Positions 26,490 through 40,779 of a stretch of 64,000 nt of DNA are shown here, piece after piece. Within the stretch, counting starts at the first letter, position 1; the number at the start of each line of letters is the position of its first letter. The notes beneath the pieces were generated by a model. That model was not told where the DNA came from. It was given only the letters and a program-made list of their open reading frames with translations, and searched no databases. The translations under genes were made by a program, and so were the position numbers. The stretch comes from Chromatiales bacterium (GTDB lineage: Bacteria > Pseudomonadota > Gammaproteobacteria > UBA6429 > Thiohalophilaceae), in contig JALVOC010000091.1 in NCBI GenBank assembly GCA_027032075.1, positions 1 through 64,000 on the forward strand, in the 5' to 3' direction.

Positions 26490-29035
26490 AGCCAGATCAT
26501 ATAACCGGTTTCATGAGGATGGGACAGCAGTGTGTGATAGGGATACATGCGAAGCTTGTAATAATTCAGTCCGGGTTGAGTGGGTTTGAGATCCAGGGTA
26601 AAGAGGTGTTCATCGCCTTCCTGTTTGATATTTTCAAATCGTTGCCGGTCATGAATGATGAATTCATCATCCTCCATTTTGCCCACCAGGCATTCGACCG
26701 CCACATCCTCAGGGGAGAGGCCGTTGAGAAAGGCACTGATGCGGATCGGCATGGTTTCACCGTGCTTGATCGCCGGCAACTCTTCATCGAGCCGTGTCAT
26801 TCTCACGTTGTGCCAGTATTTGCTGATTTTCTGTTTCCACTCGGCCAGTTCCCGCGCGGGGGCCTTGTTGTTGAGGGAGAGAACCTGATGATGGTGTTTT
26901 GCCCGGGCGTAGAATTTTTTCACGTAATCCATGAGCATCCGCTGGGCGTTAAACTGGGGGATGCAGGATTTCATCGAGGCCTTGGAGATATTCACCCAAT
27001 CCGTGGAATAACCCTGGGTGCCGTGATTGTAAAACATCGGTATCGCTTCGTGTTCCAGAATGTCCAGCAGATCATTGGCTTCTTCACGATCGCGATAGGC
27101 CGGATCGAAATGGGGTTCATGGGGTGAGATGGCCCAGCCGTTCTTGCCGTTATAGGCTTCCCCCCACCAGCCGTCCAGCACACTGATGTTGATCACCCCG
27201 TTGATGGCCGCTTTCTGTCCCGAGGTGCCGCTGGCTTCCAGCGGGTATTCGGGGGTGTTGAGCCAGACATCCACACCGGTAACCAGTTTGCGGGCAAGCG
27301 CCATGTCGTAACCTTCCAGCAGGATGATTTTACCCAGAAAGTCGGGACGCAATGAGTATTCATGAATCGTGCGGATCAACTCCTGGCCGGGCAAATCGTT
27401 GGGGTGGGCCTTGCCGGCAAAGATCAGCAGTACCGGCCGTTCCGGATCGTTCAGCAGGCGGGAGAGGCGTTCCGGATCACTGAACAGCAGGGTTGCGCGC
27501 TTGTAGGTGGCAAAGCGTCGCGCAAAGCCAAGCACCAGGACATTCGATTCCGGTTGGGAGGTGAAACAGGTGATGCGTGAAATCAGTGCCTCGCTGCAGC
27601 CGTTTCTGCGGCAACGCTGGATGACGCGTTGATTGACATATTCCAGCATCTGGGATTTGAGTTCCTGGCGCAGGCTCCAGAAGCGGTGATCCGGAATTTT
27701 ATCGATACACTCCCAGTATTCATGATTGATTAACTGGTTGCGCCATTCACGAAAACGCATGTCGAACAGGTTGACCCATTCGCGGGCAAGAAATGTCGGT
27801 GCATGCACACCGTTGGTCACGTAGGAGATGGGATTTTCCTTGTGCGGGATCTGGGGCCAGATATAGCCCTCCATCTGTGAGGCGACCGTGCCATGAATCC
27901 GGCTGACGCCATTTTGACAACGTGAGCTGCGCATCGCCAGGGCGGTCATGTTGAAGCTGCCGCTGTTGCTGGGGCTGGCGCCAAGGCTGAGAAATTCCTG
28001 CATGTCGATCCCGAGTTCTTTGACGTACTCCGAGAAATGCCGCTGCATCAGGTTCTCATCGAAAATATCGTGGCCAGCCGCCACCGGTGTGTGGGTGGTG
28101 AACACCGTCCCCGCAGCCACCAGTTCCAGGGCGCTGTTGAAGTCCAGCCCCTCGGCGACACATTCCCGGCAGCGTTCCAGGATCTGGAAGGCGGAATGGC
28201 CTTCGTTGATGTGCCAGATGTTGGGTTTCAGGCCAAGCGCGCGCAGGGCACGGACACCGCCGATACCGAGCACGATTTCCTGCTGGATGCGCACGGTGTT
28301 GTCACCGCCATAAAGCTGGAAAGTGATACGGCGGTCCTGTTCACTGTTTTGCTTGAGATTACTGTCCAGCAGATAGAGGGTGATGTGACCGGCCTGGGCC
28401 TGCCAGACCTTGAGTTCCACGGTACGATCCTCGATTGGCACGCTGACAAAGAGTATCTCTCCCTGCTTGTCCCTCGCAGGCTGCATGGGCAGGTTGCTGA
28501 AGCTGGTTGGCGTGTTGGTCGCCAGCTGGTTGCCGGAGGAATCGATGGTCTGGCTGAAATACCCCTGACGGTAGAGCAGCCCGATGGCGACAAACGGCAG
28601 ACCCATATCGCTGGCGGCCTTGCAATGATCGCCGGCGAGGATACCCAGGCCGCCCGAATAGATGGGGAAGCTTTCATGAAATCCGAACTCGGCGCAGAAA
28701 TAGGCAACCAGATCATTGTCAGGATCAAGATATTCCTCGATCTTGGGATGAATGATCTTTTCATTGTAGGTTTCATAGGCGGAAATCACCCGGCTGTATT
28801 CTTCAAGGAAGATATGATCTTCTGCGGCGTCGTTTAAGATGTCCTGGGCGACACGGCGCAGGAACACTTTCGGATTGTGTCCACAGGATTCCCACAGATC
28901 GACGTCGAGTCGGAAAAACAGGCCCCGTACCCGGCGCTCCCAGGTATAGAGCAGATCATTTGCCAGGGTGACCAGGCCGGCAAGACGTTTCGGGATTATC
29001 GGTTGTACTTCGAATTTATAGTGGGTTTCGGACAT
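26486..29035 (-). CDS. glgP: Alpha-glucan (glycogen) phosphorylase
   Basis: This 849-residue enzyme releases glucose-1-phosphate from alpha-glucan ends and uses pyridoxal phosphate. It belongs to the Thermotoga-type subfamily: an N-terminal segment with LANDLLYTWERRVRGLF, AEFGFHESFPIYSGGLGILAG split over the N-lobe, HINEGHSAFQILE, and the PLP-proximal ASGTSGQKAAINGV followed by LDGWWGEAY. Length fits that subfamily. The stop codon lies inside the half repeat at 26446-26489. pgm follows on the same strand after about 120 nt, so glucose-1-P would feed directly to phosphoglucomutase; transcription order is glgP then malQ-convergent end. Confidence 0.95.
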   Translation of the reverse strand: MSETHYKFEVQPIIPKRLAGLVTLANDLLYTWERRVRGLFFRLDVDLWESCGHNPKVFLRRVAQDILNDAAEDHIFLEEYSRVISAYETYNEKIIHPKIEEYLDPDNDLVAYFCAEFGFHESFPIYSGGLGILAGDHCKAASDMGLPFVAIGLLYRQGYFSQTIDSSGNQLATNTPTSFSNLPMQPARDKQGEILFVSVPIEDRTVELKVWQAQAGHITLYLLDSNLKQNSEQDRRITFQLYGGDNTVRIQQEIVLGIGGVRALRALGLKPNIWHINEGHSAFQILERCRECVAEGLDFNSALELVAAGTVFTTHTPVAAGHDIFDENLMQRHFSEYVKELGIDMQEFLSLGASPSNSGSFNMTALAMRSSRCQNGVSRIHGTVASQMEGYIWPQIPHKENPISYVTNGVHAPTFLAREWVNLFDMRFREWRNQLINHEYWECIDKIPDHRFWSLRQELKSQMLEYVNQRVIQRCRRNGCSEALISRITCFTSQPESNVLVLGFARRFATYKRATLLFSDPERLSRLLNDPERPVLLIFAGKAHPNDLPGQELIRTIHEYSLRPDFLGKIILLEGYDMALARKLVTGVDVWLNTPEYPLEASGTSGQKAAINGVINISVLDGWWGEAYNGKNGWAISPHEPHFDPAYRDREEANDLLDILEHEAIPMFYNHGTQGYSTDWVNISKASMKSCIPQFNAQRMLMDYVKKFYARAKHHHQVLSLNNKAPARELAEWKQKISKYWHNVRMTRLDEELPAIKHGETMPIRISAFLNGLSPEDVAVECLVGKMEDDEFIIHDRQRFENIKQEGDEHLFTLDLKPTQPGLNYYKLRMYPYHTLLSHPHETGYMIWL

Positions 29036-29156
29036 GTCGGTTTCCGTTAACTGAATGGGTTCAAATCCGGGAGCATTTCCGGGTCAAATTCAAAAAGCAC
29101 CTATGATGCCAGTATCTGTATGATTTAGCACAAAATACGGGATTTGCCGCAGTAGT

Positions 29157-30983
<1,827 letters not shown>

Positions 30984-31011
30984 TCATTTTTGTGAGGAAT
31001 AAGACAAAACA

Positions 31012-32670
31012 ATGACCGTACAATCACAATCTGCCTGGAAGGCGCTCAAAACCCATTTCAATGACGTTGCCCCTCTTCACATGCGCGATCTGTTTGCGCA
31101 GGACAGCCGGCGGTTTGAAAATTTCTCCTTGCAGTTCAATGATATTCTGCTGGATTACTCAAAAAACCGGATAACCGCGGAAACCATGCAGTTGTTGATC
31201 CGCCTGGCGCGTGAACGGGAACTGGACAAATGGATTGAGCGCATGTTTAACGGTGAAAAAATCAACCACACGGAGGATCGTGCGGTATTGCATGTTGCCT
31301 TGCGTGATTTTTCCGATCAGCCCGTGCGGTTGGAAGGGCATGACATCATGCCGGAAGTGCGCGCCGAAAGGCAGCGGGTGCTGGAACTGGCGGAAGCCGT
31401 GCGTTCGCGCCGTTGGCTCGGTGTCACTGGCCAGCCGATCACCGACGTGGTGAATATCGGGATCGGTGGCTCCAGTCTTGGTCCCGAGATGGTGACGGCG
31501 GCGTTGTGGCCCTACGCTATTCATGATATCCGCTTTCATTTCGTCTCCAACGTGGACGAGAATCATATCCTGGATACGCTGGAGTCGCTGCAAGCGGAAA
31601 CCACGCTGTTTATCGTCTCCTCAAAAAGTTTTACCACGCAGGACACCATGCTCAATGCACAAACCGCCAGGGACTGGTTCCTGAAATGCACGGGCAACAG
31701 CGACGGGGTGAGCAGGCACTTCGTGGCGGTCACCGCCAACCGGCAAGCCGCACTGCAATTCGGCATCGATGTGGAGAACATCTTTCTCATGTGGGACTGG
31801 GTGGGTGGCCGTTATTCCCTCTGGTCGGCCATCGGCCTGCCGATCATGATCTCTGTCGGCAGGGACAATTTTGAAGCCCTGTTACATGGGGCGTATGAAA
31901 TGGATCAGCATTTCCGTACCGCGCCGTTTGAAAAAAACCTGCCGGTGATCCTGGCGTTGCTGGGTGTCTGGTACAACAATTTTTTCCAGGCGCAGACCCA
32001 GGCAATCCTGCCCTATGATCAGCACCTGCATCGTTTTCCCGCCTATCTGCAGCAGGCCGATATGGAAAGCAATGGCAAATATGTGGACCGCCAGGGTAAC
32101 AAAGTGACAGAAACCACCGGCCCGGTCATTTTTGGCGAGATCGGTATTGCCGCCCAACATGCTTTTTACCAGCTATTGCACCAGGGTACCAAGCTGATCC
32201 CGGCGGATTTCCTGGTGGCGGCGCGGAATCGTCAGGAGATAAAACGCCATCACCGCATACTCATGTCCAACGTTTTTGCTCAGGGCGAGGCGCTGATGAA
32301 AGGCAAGAACGAGGCGGAAGCGCGTGCCGAGCTGGAAGCCCTTGGTATGGATGCCGAAAAACTTGAAAAATTGTTGCCCTACAAGATATTCGAGGGCAAC
32401 AAGCCAACGAACACGATTTTGTTCAACACACTGAACCCTGAAACGCTCGGGGCGCTGATCGCCCTGTATGAGCACAAAATCTTCGTGCAGGGAGTCATCT
32501 GGAACATCAACTCCTTCGATCAATGGGGTGTGGAGCTGGGCAAGCAGCTCGCTGTCAGGATCCAGGATGAACTGGACAGCAGCGAAACGGCTGGCGAACA
32601 CGATTCCTCCACCCGGGGCTTGATTGACTATTACAAGCGCATGGCCTGCAAAGAGGAAGAGGGTCGATGA
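31012..32670 (+). CDS. pgi: Glucose-6-phosphate isomerase
   Basis: This 552-residue enzyme interconverts glucose-6-P and fructose-6-P. Both family signatures are present: the phosphosugar site NIGIGGSSLGPEMV and the region WVGGRYSLWSAIGLP, with NQFDQWGVELGK-like INSFDQWGVELGKQL near the C-terminus. GTGAGGAATAAG precedes the ATG. It closes the set of genes needed to move carbon between glycogen, glycolysis and the pentose phosphate pathway. Repeat copy B begins within about 5 nt of its stop codon. Confidence 0.97.
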   Translation: MTVQSQSAWKALKTHFNDVAPLHMRDLFAQDSRRFENFSLQFNDILLDYSKNRITAETMQLLIRLARERELDKWIERMFNGEKINHTEDRAVLHVALRDFSDQPVRLEGHDIMPEVRAERQRVLELAEAVRSRRWLGVTGQPITDVVNIGIGGSSLGPEMVTAALWPYAIHDIRFHFVSNVDENHILDTLESLQAETTLFIVSSKSFTTQDTMLNAQTARDWFLKCTGNSDGVSRHFVAVTANRQAALQFGIDVENIFLMWDWVGGRYSLWSAIGLPIMISVGRDNFEALLHGAYEMDQHFRTAPFEKNLPVILALLGVWYNNFFQAQTQAILPYDQHLHRFPAYLQQADMESNGKYVDRQGNKVTETTGPVIFGEIGIAAQHAFYQLLHQGTKLIPADFLVAARNRQEIKRHHRILMSNVFAQGEALMKGKNEAEARAELEALGMDAEKLEKLLPYKIFEGNKPTNTILFNTLNPETLGALIALYEHKIFVQGVIWNINSFDQWGVELGKQLAVRIQDELDSSETAGEHDSSTRGLIDYYKRMACKEEEGR

Positions 32671-32674
32671 CTTG

Positions 32675-32889
32675 CCAGATAACTGTGTGGAAAAGGTACC
32701 AAGTTTGTTATACGGCACAGCCGGTCTCCGGAACCCCTTGGCAAGACCCGCTGTAAATACATCCCTGTAAGCTTCGCGGCAGCATCCCTGCTGCCGAGAG
32801 TCTTGCCAAAGGATTCCGGAGACCGGCCCCTCCTGTTTCACGGGAATAGCTTGTATCGAAATGAGTACCTTTTCCACACAGTTGTTTAG
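32675..32889 (+). repeat. Nested inverted-repeat element, copy B
   Basis: The core is 32748-32799 (52 nt, same orientation as copies A and D). The inner stem 32721-32747 pairs with 32800-32826 over 27 bp with two C:A mismatches, which would be G:U pairs in the opposite-strand RNA. The outer stem is a perfect 19-bp pair: 32681-32699 (AACTGTGTGGAAAAGGTAC) with 32865-32883. Spacers are 21 nt on the left and 38 nt on the right. The outer right end, read inward, starts GCTAAACAACTG, similar to the CTAAACAGGC ends at 17721 and 26489. It lies between pgi and leuS, upstream of a terminator-like hairpin. Confidence 0.9.
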
Positions 32890-32909
32890 CTGTTTATTGT
32901 GAGGCATGA

Positions 32910-35474
<2,565 letters not shown>

Positions 35475-35498
35475 GGATCGTCTGGTGGGCAGCGAAAG

Positions 35499-36074
35499 GT
35501 GAGTGAGATCAAAAACAGAGTGATACGACAGCCTCATTTGCATGCGTGGCTTGCTTGCCTTTTCCTCCTCGGGGGGCTTCCGTTACTGCTGGCGGCCTGC
35601 GGCTTTCATTTGCGTGGCAGTGTGGTATTGCCGCCTGAGCTGAAGGTAATTGCCTTGCAGGGCACAGAGCGGAATGGTGAACTCGGCATAGCGCTGCGTA
35701 ACCGCCTGAACAGTGCGGGTGGAAAAATCGTGGACAGCCCGGCAAATGCCTCTGCCATTCTGGTGATCAGCGAGGATCGGCACCAGCGGCGCGTTATTTC
35801 GGTGAATGATCAGGGGCAGGCCGATGCGTATGAGCTGATCTACCAGCTGGGCTTCCAGCTCGAGCGGCCAGACAACAGTGTCTGGCTGCCACCCGTGCGG
35901 ATCACCATGCGGCGCCAATTCAATTTTGATCCCGCCAATGTCCTGGCCAAGGATGATGAAGAGATCCGTATCGTGCGGGAGATGCGCATGAACGCCATCA
36001 CCCAGATGCTGCGGCGCCTGAAGGCGGGCGTGCTGAACAACCCTTCCACTTCGTCCGATGCGCCTGCGTCCTGA
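35499..36074 (+). CDS. lptE: LPS-assembly lipoprotein LptE
   Basis: This 191-residue outer-membrane lipoprotein plugs the LptD barrel in LPS export. The N-terminal signal is followed by the lipobox LLAAC, with C34 as the acylated residue, and the characteristic GFHLRG directly after it. The start is GTG at 35499. It overlaps holA by 17 nt. LptA, LptB and LptC partners are encoded at 59.3-61.1 kb in this window; LptD, LptF and LptG are not seen. Confidence 0.93.
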   Translation: MSEIKNRVIRQPHLHAWLACLFLLGGLPLLLAACGFHLRGSVVLPPELKVIALQGTERNGELGIALRNRLNSAGGKIVDSPANASAILVISEDRHQRRVISVNDQGQADAYELIYQLGFQLERPDNSVWLPPVRITMRRQFNFDPANVLAKDDEEIRIVREMRMNAITQMLRRLKAGVLNNPSTSSDAPAS

Positions 36075-37086
36075 GCAACTCGCATCCCATCTGGAGCAGG
36101 GACTGATGCCGGTCTACCTGCTCTCGGGTGAGGAGCCGTTTCAGATAGAGCAGGGCAGTCATGCCATCCGGCAGCATGCCATCACCCAGGGCCACACTGA
36201 ACGGGAAGTGATGTATGTGGATCGAAGTTTCGACTGGCAGCAGCTTGCCGCCTCGGCCAGCACCATGTCGCTCTTTGCAGAAAAACGCCTGATCGAACTG
36301 CGCATGCCGGGCGGCAAGCCGGGAGACGCGGGTCGCAAGGCCCTGCAGGCGTATTGTGACAACCCGCCGCAGGATACGGTGCTGCTGATCATCAGCGGGA
36401 AAATGGAAAAGGCGCAACAGAATACAAAATGGTTCAGGGCACTCGAACAGACGGGGGTGGTGATCCAGGTGTGGCCGGTGGAGGCCGCCAGGCTTCCTCA
36501 ATGGATCACTCAGCGTATGCGCATCCGTGAAATGCAGCCCACCCCGGAGGCATTGGCAATGCTGGCGGATCGTCTGGAGGGCAATCTGCTGGCGGCGGAT
36601 CAGGAACTGGAAAAGCTGCGCCTGCTGACCGGGGGTGGCAAGGTGGATGTCGCACAGGTAACTGCGGCGGTAACCGACAGTGCGCGTTTCGATGTGTTTA
36701 CCCTGGTGGATACCGCTCTCTCCGGCGAGACGGCCCGGGCAGTGCGTATCCTCAACGGCTTGCGGGCGGAGGGAGTGGAGCCTGTACTGGTGTTATGGGC
36801 ATTGACGCGTGAAATTCGCACGCTTTGCAGCATGAGTCTGGCGATGCAACAGGGGGATTCTCCTGCGCAAATACTGACCAAATACCGCGTCTGGGACAAG
36901 CGCAAACCCCCGGTGCAGGCGGCATTGCGTCGTTTCCCGCTGAAGCGCTGGCACGGCCTGCTGTGGCAGGCGGGTGAGGTGGAGCGGGTGGTCAAAGGGC
37001 AGGCGGCAGGCAAGGCCTGGGATGAATTGTTACAATTGACCCTCAAAATTGCCGGCACCCCCCTGTTTCGGGCGGCGAGCGCCTGA
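36058..37086 (+). CDS. holA: DNA polymerase III delta subunit
   Basis: This 342-residue clamp-loader subunit opens the beta clamp. The N-terminal sequence MRLRPEQLASHLEQGLMPVY followed by LLSGEEPFQIEQG is diagnostic of HolA, and the C-terminal helical collar domain is recognisable (WDKRKPPVQAALRR). Length matches E. coli (343). It overlaps the end of lptE, as in E. coli, indicating coupled expression. Confidence 0.95.
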   Translation: MRLRPEQLASHLEQGLMPVYLLSGEEPFQIEQGSHAIRQHAITQGHTEREVMYVDRSFDWQQLAASASTMSLFAEKRLIELRMPGGKPGDAGRKALQAYCDNPPQDTVLLIISGKMEKAQQNTKWFRALEQTGVVIQVWPVEAARLPQWITQRMRIREMQPTPEALAMLADRLEGNLLAADQELEKLRLLTGGGKVDVAQVTAAVTDSARFDVFTLVDTALSGETARAVRILNGLRAEGVEPVLVLWALTREIRTLCSMSLAMQQGDSPAQILTKYRVWDKRKPPVQAALRRFPLKRWHGLLWQAGEVERVVKGQAAGKAWDELLQLTLKIAGTPLFRAASA

Positions 37087-37127
37087 ATAGGAAGCGGGAA
37101 CAAACTGGTTTAAACAGGTAATAGTCA

Positions 37128-38396
37128 ATGGACGTTAAAATCGATATCAAACAATACATGCAGCAACTGGGGCGGCAGGCCCGTGAGGCGTCCCGGCTTC
37201 TGGCGCGCACCCCGACAGCCCCGAAGGATCATGCTTTGCTGGCCACCGCCGATGCCCTCCTTGAGCGCCAGGCGGAATTGCTGGCGGAAAACAAAAAAGA
37301 CATCGATGCCGGGGCGGCCAAGGGGCTGGGGGCCGCCTTGCTCGATCGTCTGGAACTGAACGAAGCGCGGATTGAGGCGATGGCAGAAGGACTGCGGCAG
37401 ATTGCGGCGCTGCCGGATCCGGTTGGCGAGATTGCGGATATGCATTACCGCCCTTCCGGTATCCAGGTGGGGAAGATGCGGGTCCCGCTGGGGGTAATTG
37501 GTATCATTTACGAATCGCGACCCAATGTGACGGCCGACGCCGCCGCCTTGTGTCTCAAGTCCGGTAATGCGGCCATTTTGCGTGGCGGCTCCGAGGCCCG
37601 CTATTCCAACCAGGCGATCGCGGCCTGCATTCATGACGGCCTGAAAGCCGCAGGCTTGCCACAACAGGTGGTGCAGGTGGTGGAGACGACCGATCGTGCG
37701 GCGGTAGGCGAATTGATCACCATGCAGGAATACGTGGATGTGATTGTCCCGCGTGGTGGCAAGGGGCTGATTGAAAGGGTGAGCGCTGAGGCGCGGGTGC
37801 CGGTGATCAAGCACCTGCACGGTATCTGCCATGTCTATATCGATGACAAGGCCGATGTCGGCAAGGCCATCAAGGTTGCCTTCAACGCCAAGACTCATCG
37901 CTATGGTGTGTGCAACGCCATGGAGACCCTGTTGGTGAACGAACGGATAGCCGCAGAGGTGTTACCCGAGCTGGGCAGGCTGTATGCCGAAAAAGGGGTG
38001 GAGTTGCGTGGCTGTGAGGCGACCCGCGCCATTCTTCCCGGGATCAATGCGGCCAGCGAACAGGATTGGGACGAAGAGTACCTGGCACCCATTCTCTCCA
38101 TCCGGATCGTTGAGGATCTGGATGCGGCCATCGAGCATATTCATCGGCACGGTTCAGGGCATACCGAGTCCATCATGACCGAGGATCTGGGTCACGCCCG
38201 CCGTTTTCTGGCGGAGGTGGACGCCAGCTCGGTGATGCTCAACGCCTCCACCCGTTTTGCCGATGGTTTTGAATACGGCCTGGGGGCCGAAATCGGTATC
38301 AGCACCGACAAAATACACGTGCGGGGGCCTGTGGGGCTGGAAGGCCTGACTTCGCAGAAATACATCGTCGTGGGTGACGGGCATATACGTGAGTAG
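37128..38396 (+). CDS. proA: Gamma-glutamyl phosphate reductase
   Basis: This 422-residue aldehyde-dehydrogenase-fold enzyme makes glutamate-5-semialdehyde for proline synthesis. Recognisable segments are [27 protein letters not shown], the catalytic cysteine in [14 protein letters not shown], and [13 protein letters not shown]. The position between holA and nadD is common in gammaproteobacteria; proB is not present here. A near-palindrome around GTTTAAAC lies just upstream (37107-37122). Confidence 0.96.
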   Translation: MDVKIDIKQYMQQLGRQAREASRLLARTPTAPKDHALLATADALLERQAELLAENKKDIDAGAAKGLGAALLDRLELNEARIEAMAEGLRQIAALPDPVGEIADMHYRPSGIQVGKMRVPLGVIGIIYESRPNVTADAAALCLKSGNAAILRGGSEARYSNQAIAACIHDGLKAAGLPQQVVQVVETTDRAAVGELITMQEYVDVIVPRGGKGLIERVSAEARVPVIKHLHGICHVYIDDKADVGKAIKVAFNAKTHRYGVCNAMETLLVNERIAAEVLPELGRLYAEKGVELRGCEATRAILPGINAASEQDWDEEYLAPILSIRIVEDLDAAIEHIHRHGSGHTESIMTEDLGHARRFLAEVDASSVMLNASTRFADGFEYGLGAEIGISTDKIHVRGPVGLEGLTSQKYIVVGDGHIRE

Positions 38397-38559
38397 GCGC
38401 AACACCTGTTTCGCCGCTTGTGTACCGTGGCCGGCTGCTTCGTTGCTGTTTTTTTATGAAAAGAGAAACAGGGCATTCCGTGACAAACGATGAAATCACT
38501 TCCAGGGTGCGTCGTCCCGCTGTTGTGCGCCACTTGCCAGCCGCTGTCCGCCACTCCTC

Positions 38560-39192
38560 ATGATCGGGATTTTCGGCGGAACATTCGATCCGGTACACTT
38601 CGGCCACCTGCGTCCGGCGCTGGAGGTGCAGCAGATGCTGGGCCTGCAGCAAGTACGGTTTATTCCCTCCGGCCATCCTCCGCATCGTGAGATGCCCCGG
38701 GCCAGCGCTTCACAACGGCTCGCCATGTTGCGTGCGGCAATCGACGAGCAACCGGGTTTCGTTCTGGATGAGCGGGAAATCCGGCGGCAAGGGCCCTCCT
38801 ACATGGTGGACACGCTGTTGTCCCTGCGTGAAGAGCTGGGAGAAACCCCGCTTTGTCTGATCCTCGGCTACGATGCTTTTCTCAATCTGCCGGACTGGTA
38901 TCGATGGGAGCAGTTGATCGAATTGAGCCACATCGTTGTCACCCACCGTCCTGGCTGGCTGCTGACGGAATATCGAGCCAATCCCGAACTGGTGGATTTG
39001 CTGGAGCAGCATCAACAGTCGCTGAGCCAGTTGGGGCGGCAACAGGCAGGCGGGGTGGTGTTTGTGCCGGTGACCCAGCTGGAGATCTCCGCCACCTCCA
39101 TCCGCAGGCAGATCCGGGACGGTGAATCGATTCGCTATCTGTTACCCGACAGCGTCATTGAGATCATAGAGAAACAACATATTTACAGGTAA
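38560..39192 (+). CDS. nadD: Nicotinate-nucleotide adenylyltransferase
   Basis: This 210-residue enzyme adenylylates nicotinate mononucleotide in NAD synthesis. The nucleotidyltransferase motif GGTFDPVHFGH is at the N-terminus and ISATSIR near the C-terminus. Length is normal. rsfS begins 6 nt after its stop, continuing the conserved nadD-rsfS-rlmH order. Confidence 0.96.
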   Translation: MIGIFGGTFDPVHFGHLRPALEVQQMLGLQQVRFIPSGHPPHREMPRASASQRLAMLRAAIDEQPGFVLDEREIRRQGPSYMVDTLLSLREELGETPLCLILGYDAFLNLPDWYRWEQLIELSHIVVTHRPGWLLTEYRANPELVDLLEQHQQSLSQLGRQQAGGVVFVPVTQLEISATSIRRQIRDGESIRYLLPDSVIEIIEKQHIYR

Positions 39193-39198
39193 ATAATT

Positions 39199-39546
39199 GT
39201 GGAAAAACAGCAGTTGAAAGAATTGGTGATCGCCGCGATCGAGGATGTCAAAGGGGTCGATATTCGCGCATTTGATGTGCAGGACAAGTCCAGCATAACG
39301 GATCTGATGATTGTCGCCAGCGGTAACACCTCCCGTCAGGTCAAGGCACTGGCCGACAATGTGATTGAAAAAGCCAAGCAGGCCGGCATCCGGCCGATGG
39401 GTGTCGAGGGCGAACAGCATGCCGAATGGATCCTGGTGGATCTGGGCGATATCGTTGTTCACATCATGCAGCCGGCGGTGCGGGATTTCTATAACCTCGA
39501 AAAGTTGTGGGGTGAAGAGAGCCCTGCTGCGGCCCAGGAAAAATGA
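39199..39546 (+). CDS. rsfS: Ribosomal silencing factor RsfS
   Basis: This 115-residue protein binds L14 on the large subunit and blocks 70S formation during starvation. The family segments DVQDKSSITDLMIVASGNTS and EWILVDLGDIVVHIM are intact. It starts at GTG 39199 directly after nadD and precedes rlmH by 15 nt, the standard ribosome-linked arrangement. Confidence 0.95.
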   Translation: MEKQQLKELVIAAIEDVKGVDIRAFDVQDKSSITDLMIVASGNTSRQVKALADNVIEKAKQAGIRPMGVEGEQHAEWILVDLGDIVVHIMQPAVRDFYNLEKLWGEESPAAAQEK

Positions 39547-39561
39547 TCTTTTAGCCGGATT

Positions 39562-40029
39562 ATGCAGATTCATCTGATTGCGATCGGCAAGCGCATGCCG
39601 GAGTGGGTGAATACCGCGTATGCTGATTTCAGTCGCCGCATGCCGGCCGAATGCCGCTTGAAGCTGACAGAAATTCCGGCTGCGAAGCGAACCCGATCCG
39701 CCGACATCAACCGCGTGTTGCGGCAGGAGGGCGAACGCATGCTGGCGGCAATTCCCAAGGGTGCCGAGGTGGTGGCACTGGATGTTGACGGCCGTCCCTG
39801 GAGTACCGGGGAGCTGGCCAGCCAGCTGCAGGACTGGATGCAACAGGGGGGCGATATCGCCCTGCTGGTCGGCGGGCCGGAAGGTCTGGCGCCTGCCTGC
39901 CGGGCGCGGGCATCCCGCCGCTGGTCGCTCTCGCGCCTGACTTTCCCCCATCCGCTGGTGCGGGTGATCCTGGCAGAACAGCTGTATCGTGCCACCACCA
40001 TCTTGAGGAACCATCCCTATCACAAATAA
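39562..40029 (+). CDS. rlmH: 23S rRNA pseudouridine-1915 N3-methyltransferase RlmH
   Basis: This 155-residue SPOUT methyltransferase acts on the mature 70S ribosome. Family features are the MQIHLIAIGKRMPEWV start, LDVDGRPWSTGELA, LLVGGPEGL and the C-terminal RVILAEQLYRATTI. Length equals E. coli RlmH (155). It lies in the nadD-rsfS-rlmH operon; maf follows after about 78 nt. Confidence 0.96.
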   Translation: MQIHLIAIGKRMPEWVNTAYADFSRRMPAECRLKLTEIPAAKRTRSADINRVLRQEGERMLAAIPKGAEVVALDVDGRPWSTGELASQLQDWMQQGGDIALLVGGPEGLAPACRARASRRWSLSRLTFPHPLVRVILAEQLYRATTILRNHPYHK

Positions 40030-40107
40030 AAAAGCGGGCAGGGTGGGCAAAAAAAGTAAGTAAGGCTATGCCCCTTCTGCTGAACACAATGAGATTGCGG
40101 TGACATC

Positions 40108-40695
40108 ATGGCAACATTTTTTCATCTTTATCTTGCTTCTGCTTCCCCCCGGCGGCGTGAATTATTGCGCCAGATCGGTATCTCCTTCGAGCTGCTGAAA
40201 GTCGATGTGCCGGAAATTCCCCAGGCGGGTGAGTCTCCACAGGACTTCGTGCAACGTGTTGCGCTGGAAAAGGCCCGGGCGGGCAAGGCATGTCTGGCTG
40301 TGGATGATCCCCATCCCGTGTTGGCGGCGGATACTGCGGTGATCGTGGGGGAGGAAATTCTCGGCAAGCCCGGCGATGCCGCCCATGCCAAGGCGATGCT
40401 GGGCCGTTTGTCCGGCCGCACCCATGAGGTGATGAGCGCCGTGGCGCTGGTCGGGGAGCGGCAGGAAGTGCGTTTGAATGTCACCCGCGTGACCTTTCGT
40501 CCCTTGAGCGCGAAAGAGATCGACGATTACTGGGAGACGGGGGAATCCGTCGACAAGGCCGGCGCCTATGCTATCCAGGGACGCGCGGCGGTGTTTATCA
40601 GCAATATCAATGGCAGTTATTCGGGAGTGATGGGGTTGCCCCTGTTCGAGGTGGCAACATTGCTGCGCGAATTCGGTATCGATCCTCTGCGATAA
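40108..40695 (+). CDS. maf: Maf-like nucleotide pyrophosphatase
   Basis: This 195-residue protein of the Maf/HAM1-like fold hydrolyses non-canonical or pyrimidine nucleotides such as dTTP/UTP. The signature LYLASASPRRRELLRQIG opens the protein, with VLAADTAVIV and the C-terminal YSGVMGLPLFEV. Adjacent to rng, as in E. coli (yhdE-rng). The YceF and YhdE subfamilies have different substrates; position favours the YhdE-type dTTP/UTP pyrophosphatase. Repeat copy C follows 85 nt after its stop. Confidence 0.92.
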   Translation: MATFFHLYLASASPRRRELLRQIGISFELLKVDVPEIPQAGESPQDFVQRVALEKARAGKACLAVDDPHPVLAADTAVIVGEEILGKPGDAAHAKAMLGRLSGRTHEVMSAVALVGERQEVRLNVTRVTFRPLSAKEIDDYWETGESVDKAGAYAIQGRAAVFISNINGSYSGVMGLPLFEVATLLREFGIDPLR

Positions 40696-40779
40696 GGGGC
40701 TGTCGGGATCCTTTGCGGGAAATGGCAAAGGGTTGGCCGCGGATTTAACGGGAGACCCGGAAGGTTTTTTACAATATGA

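Noticed and set aside
37107-37122. Palindrome around GTTTAAAC before proA as an operator
   Set aside because: Only the central 8 nt pair perfectly and the flanks fail. Nothing else suggests regulation there.
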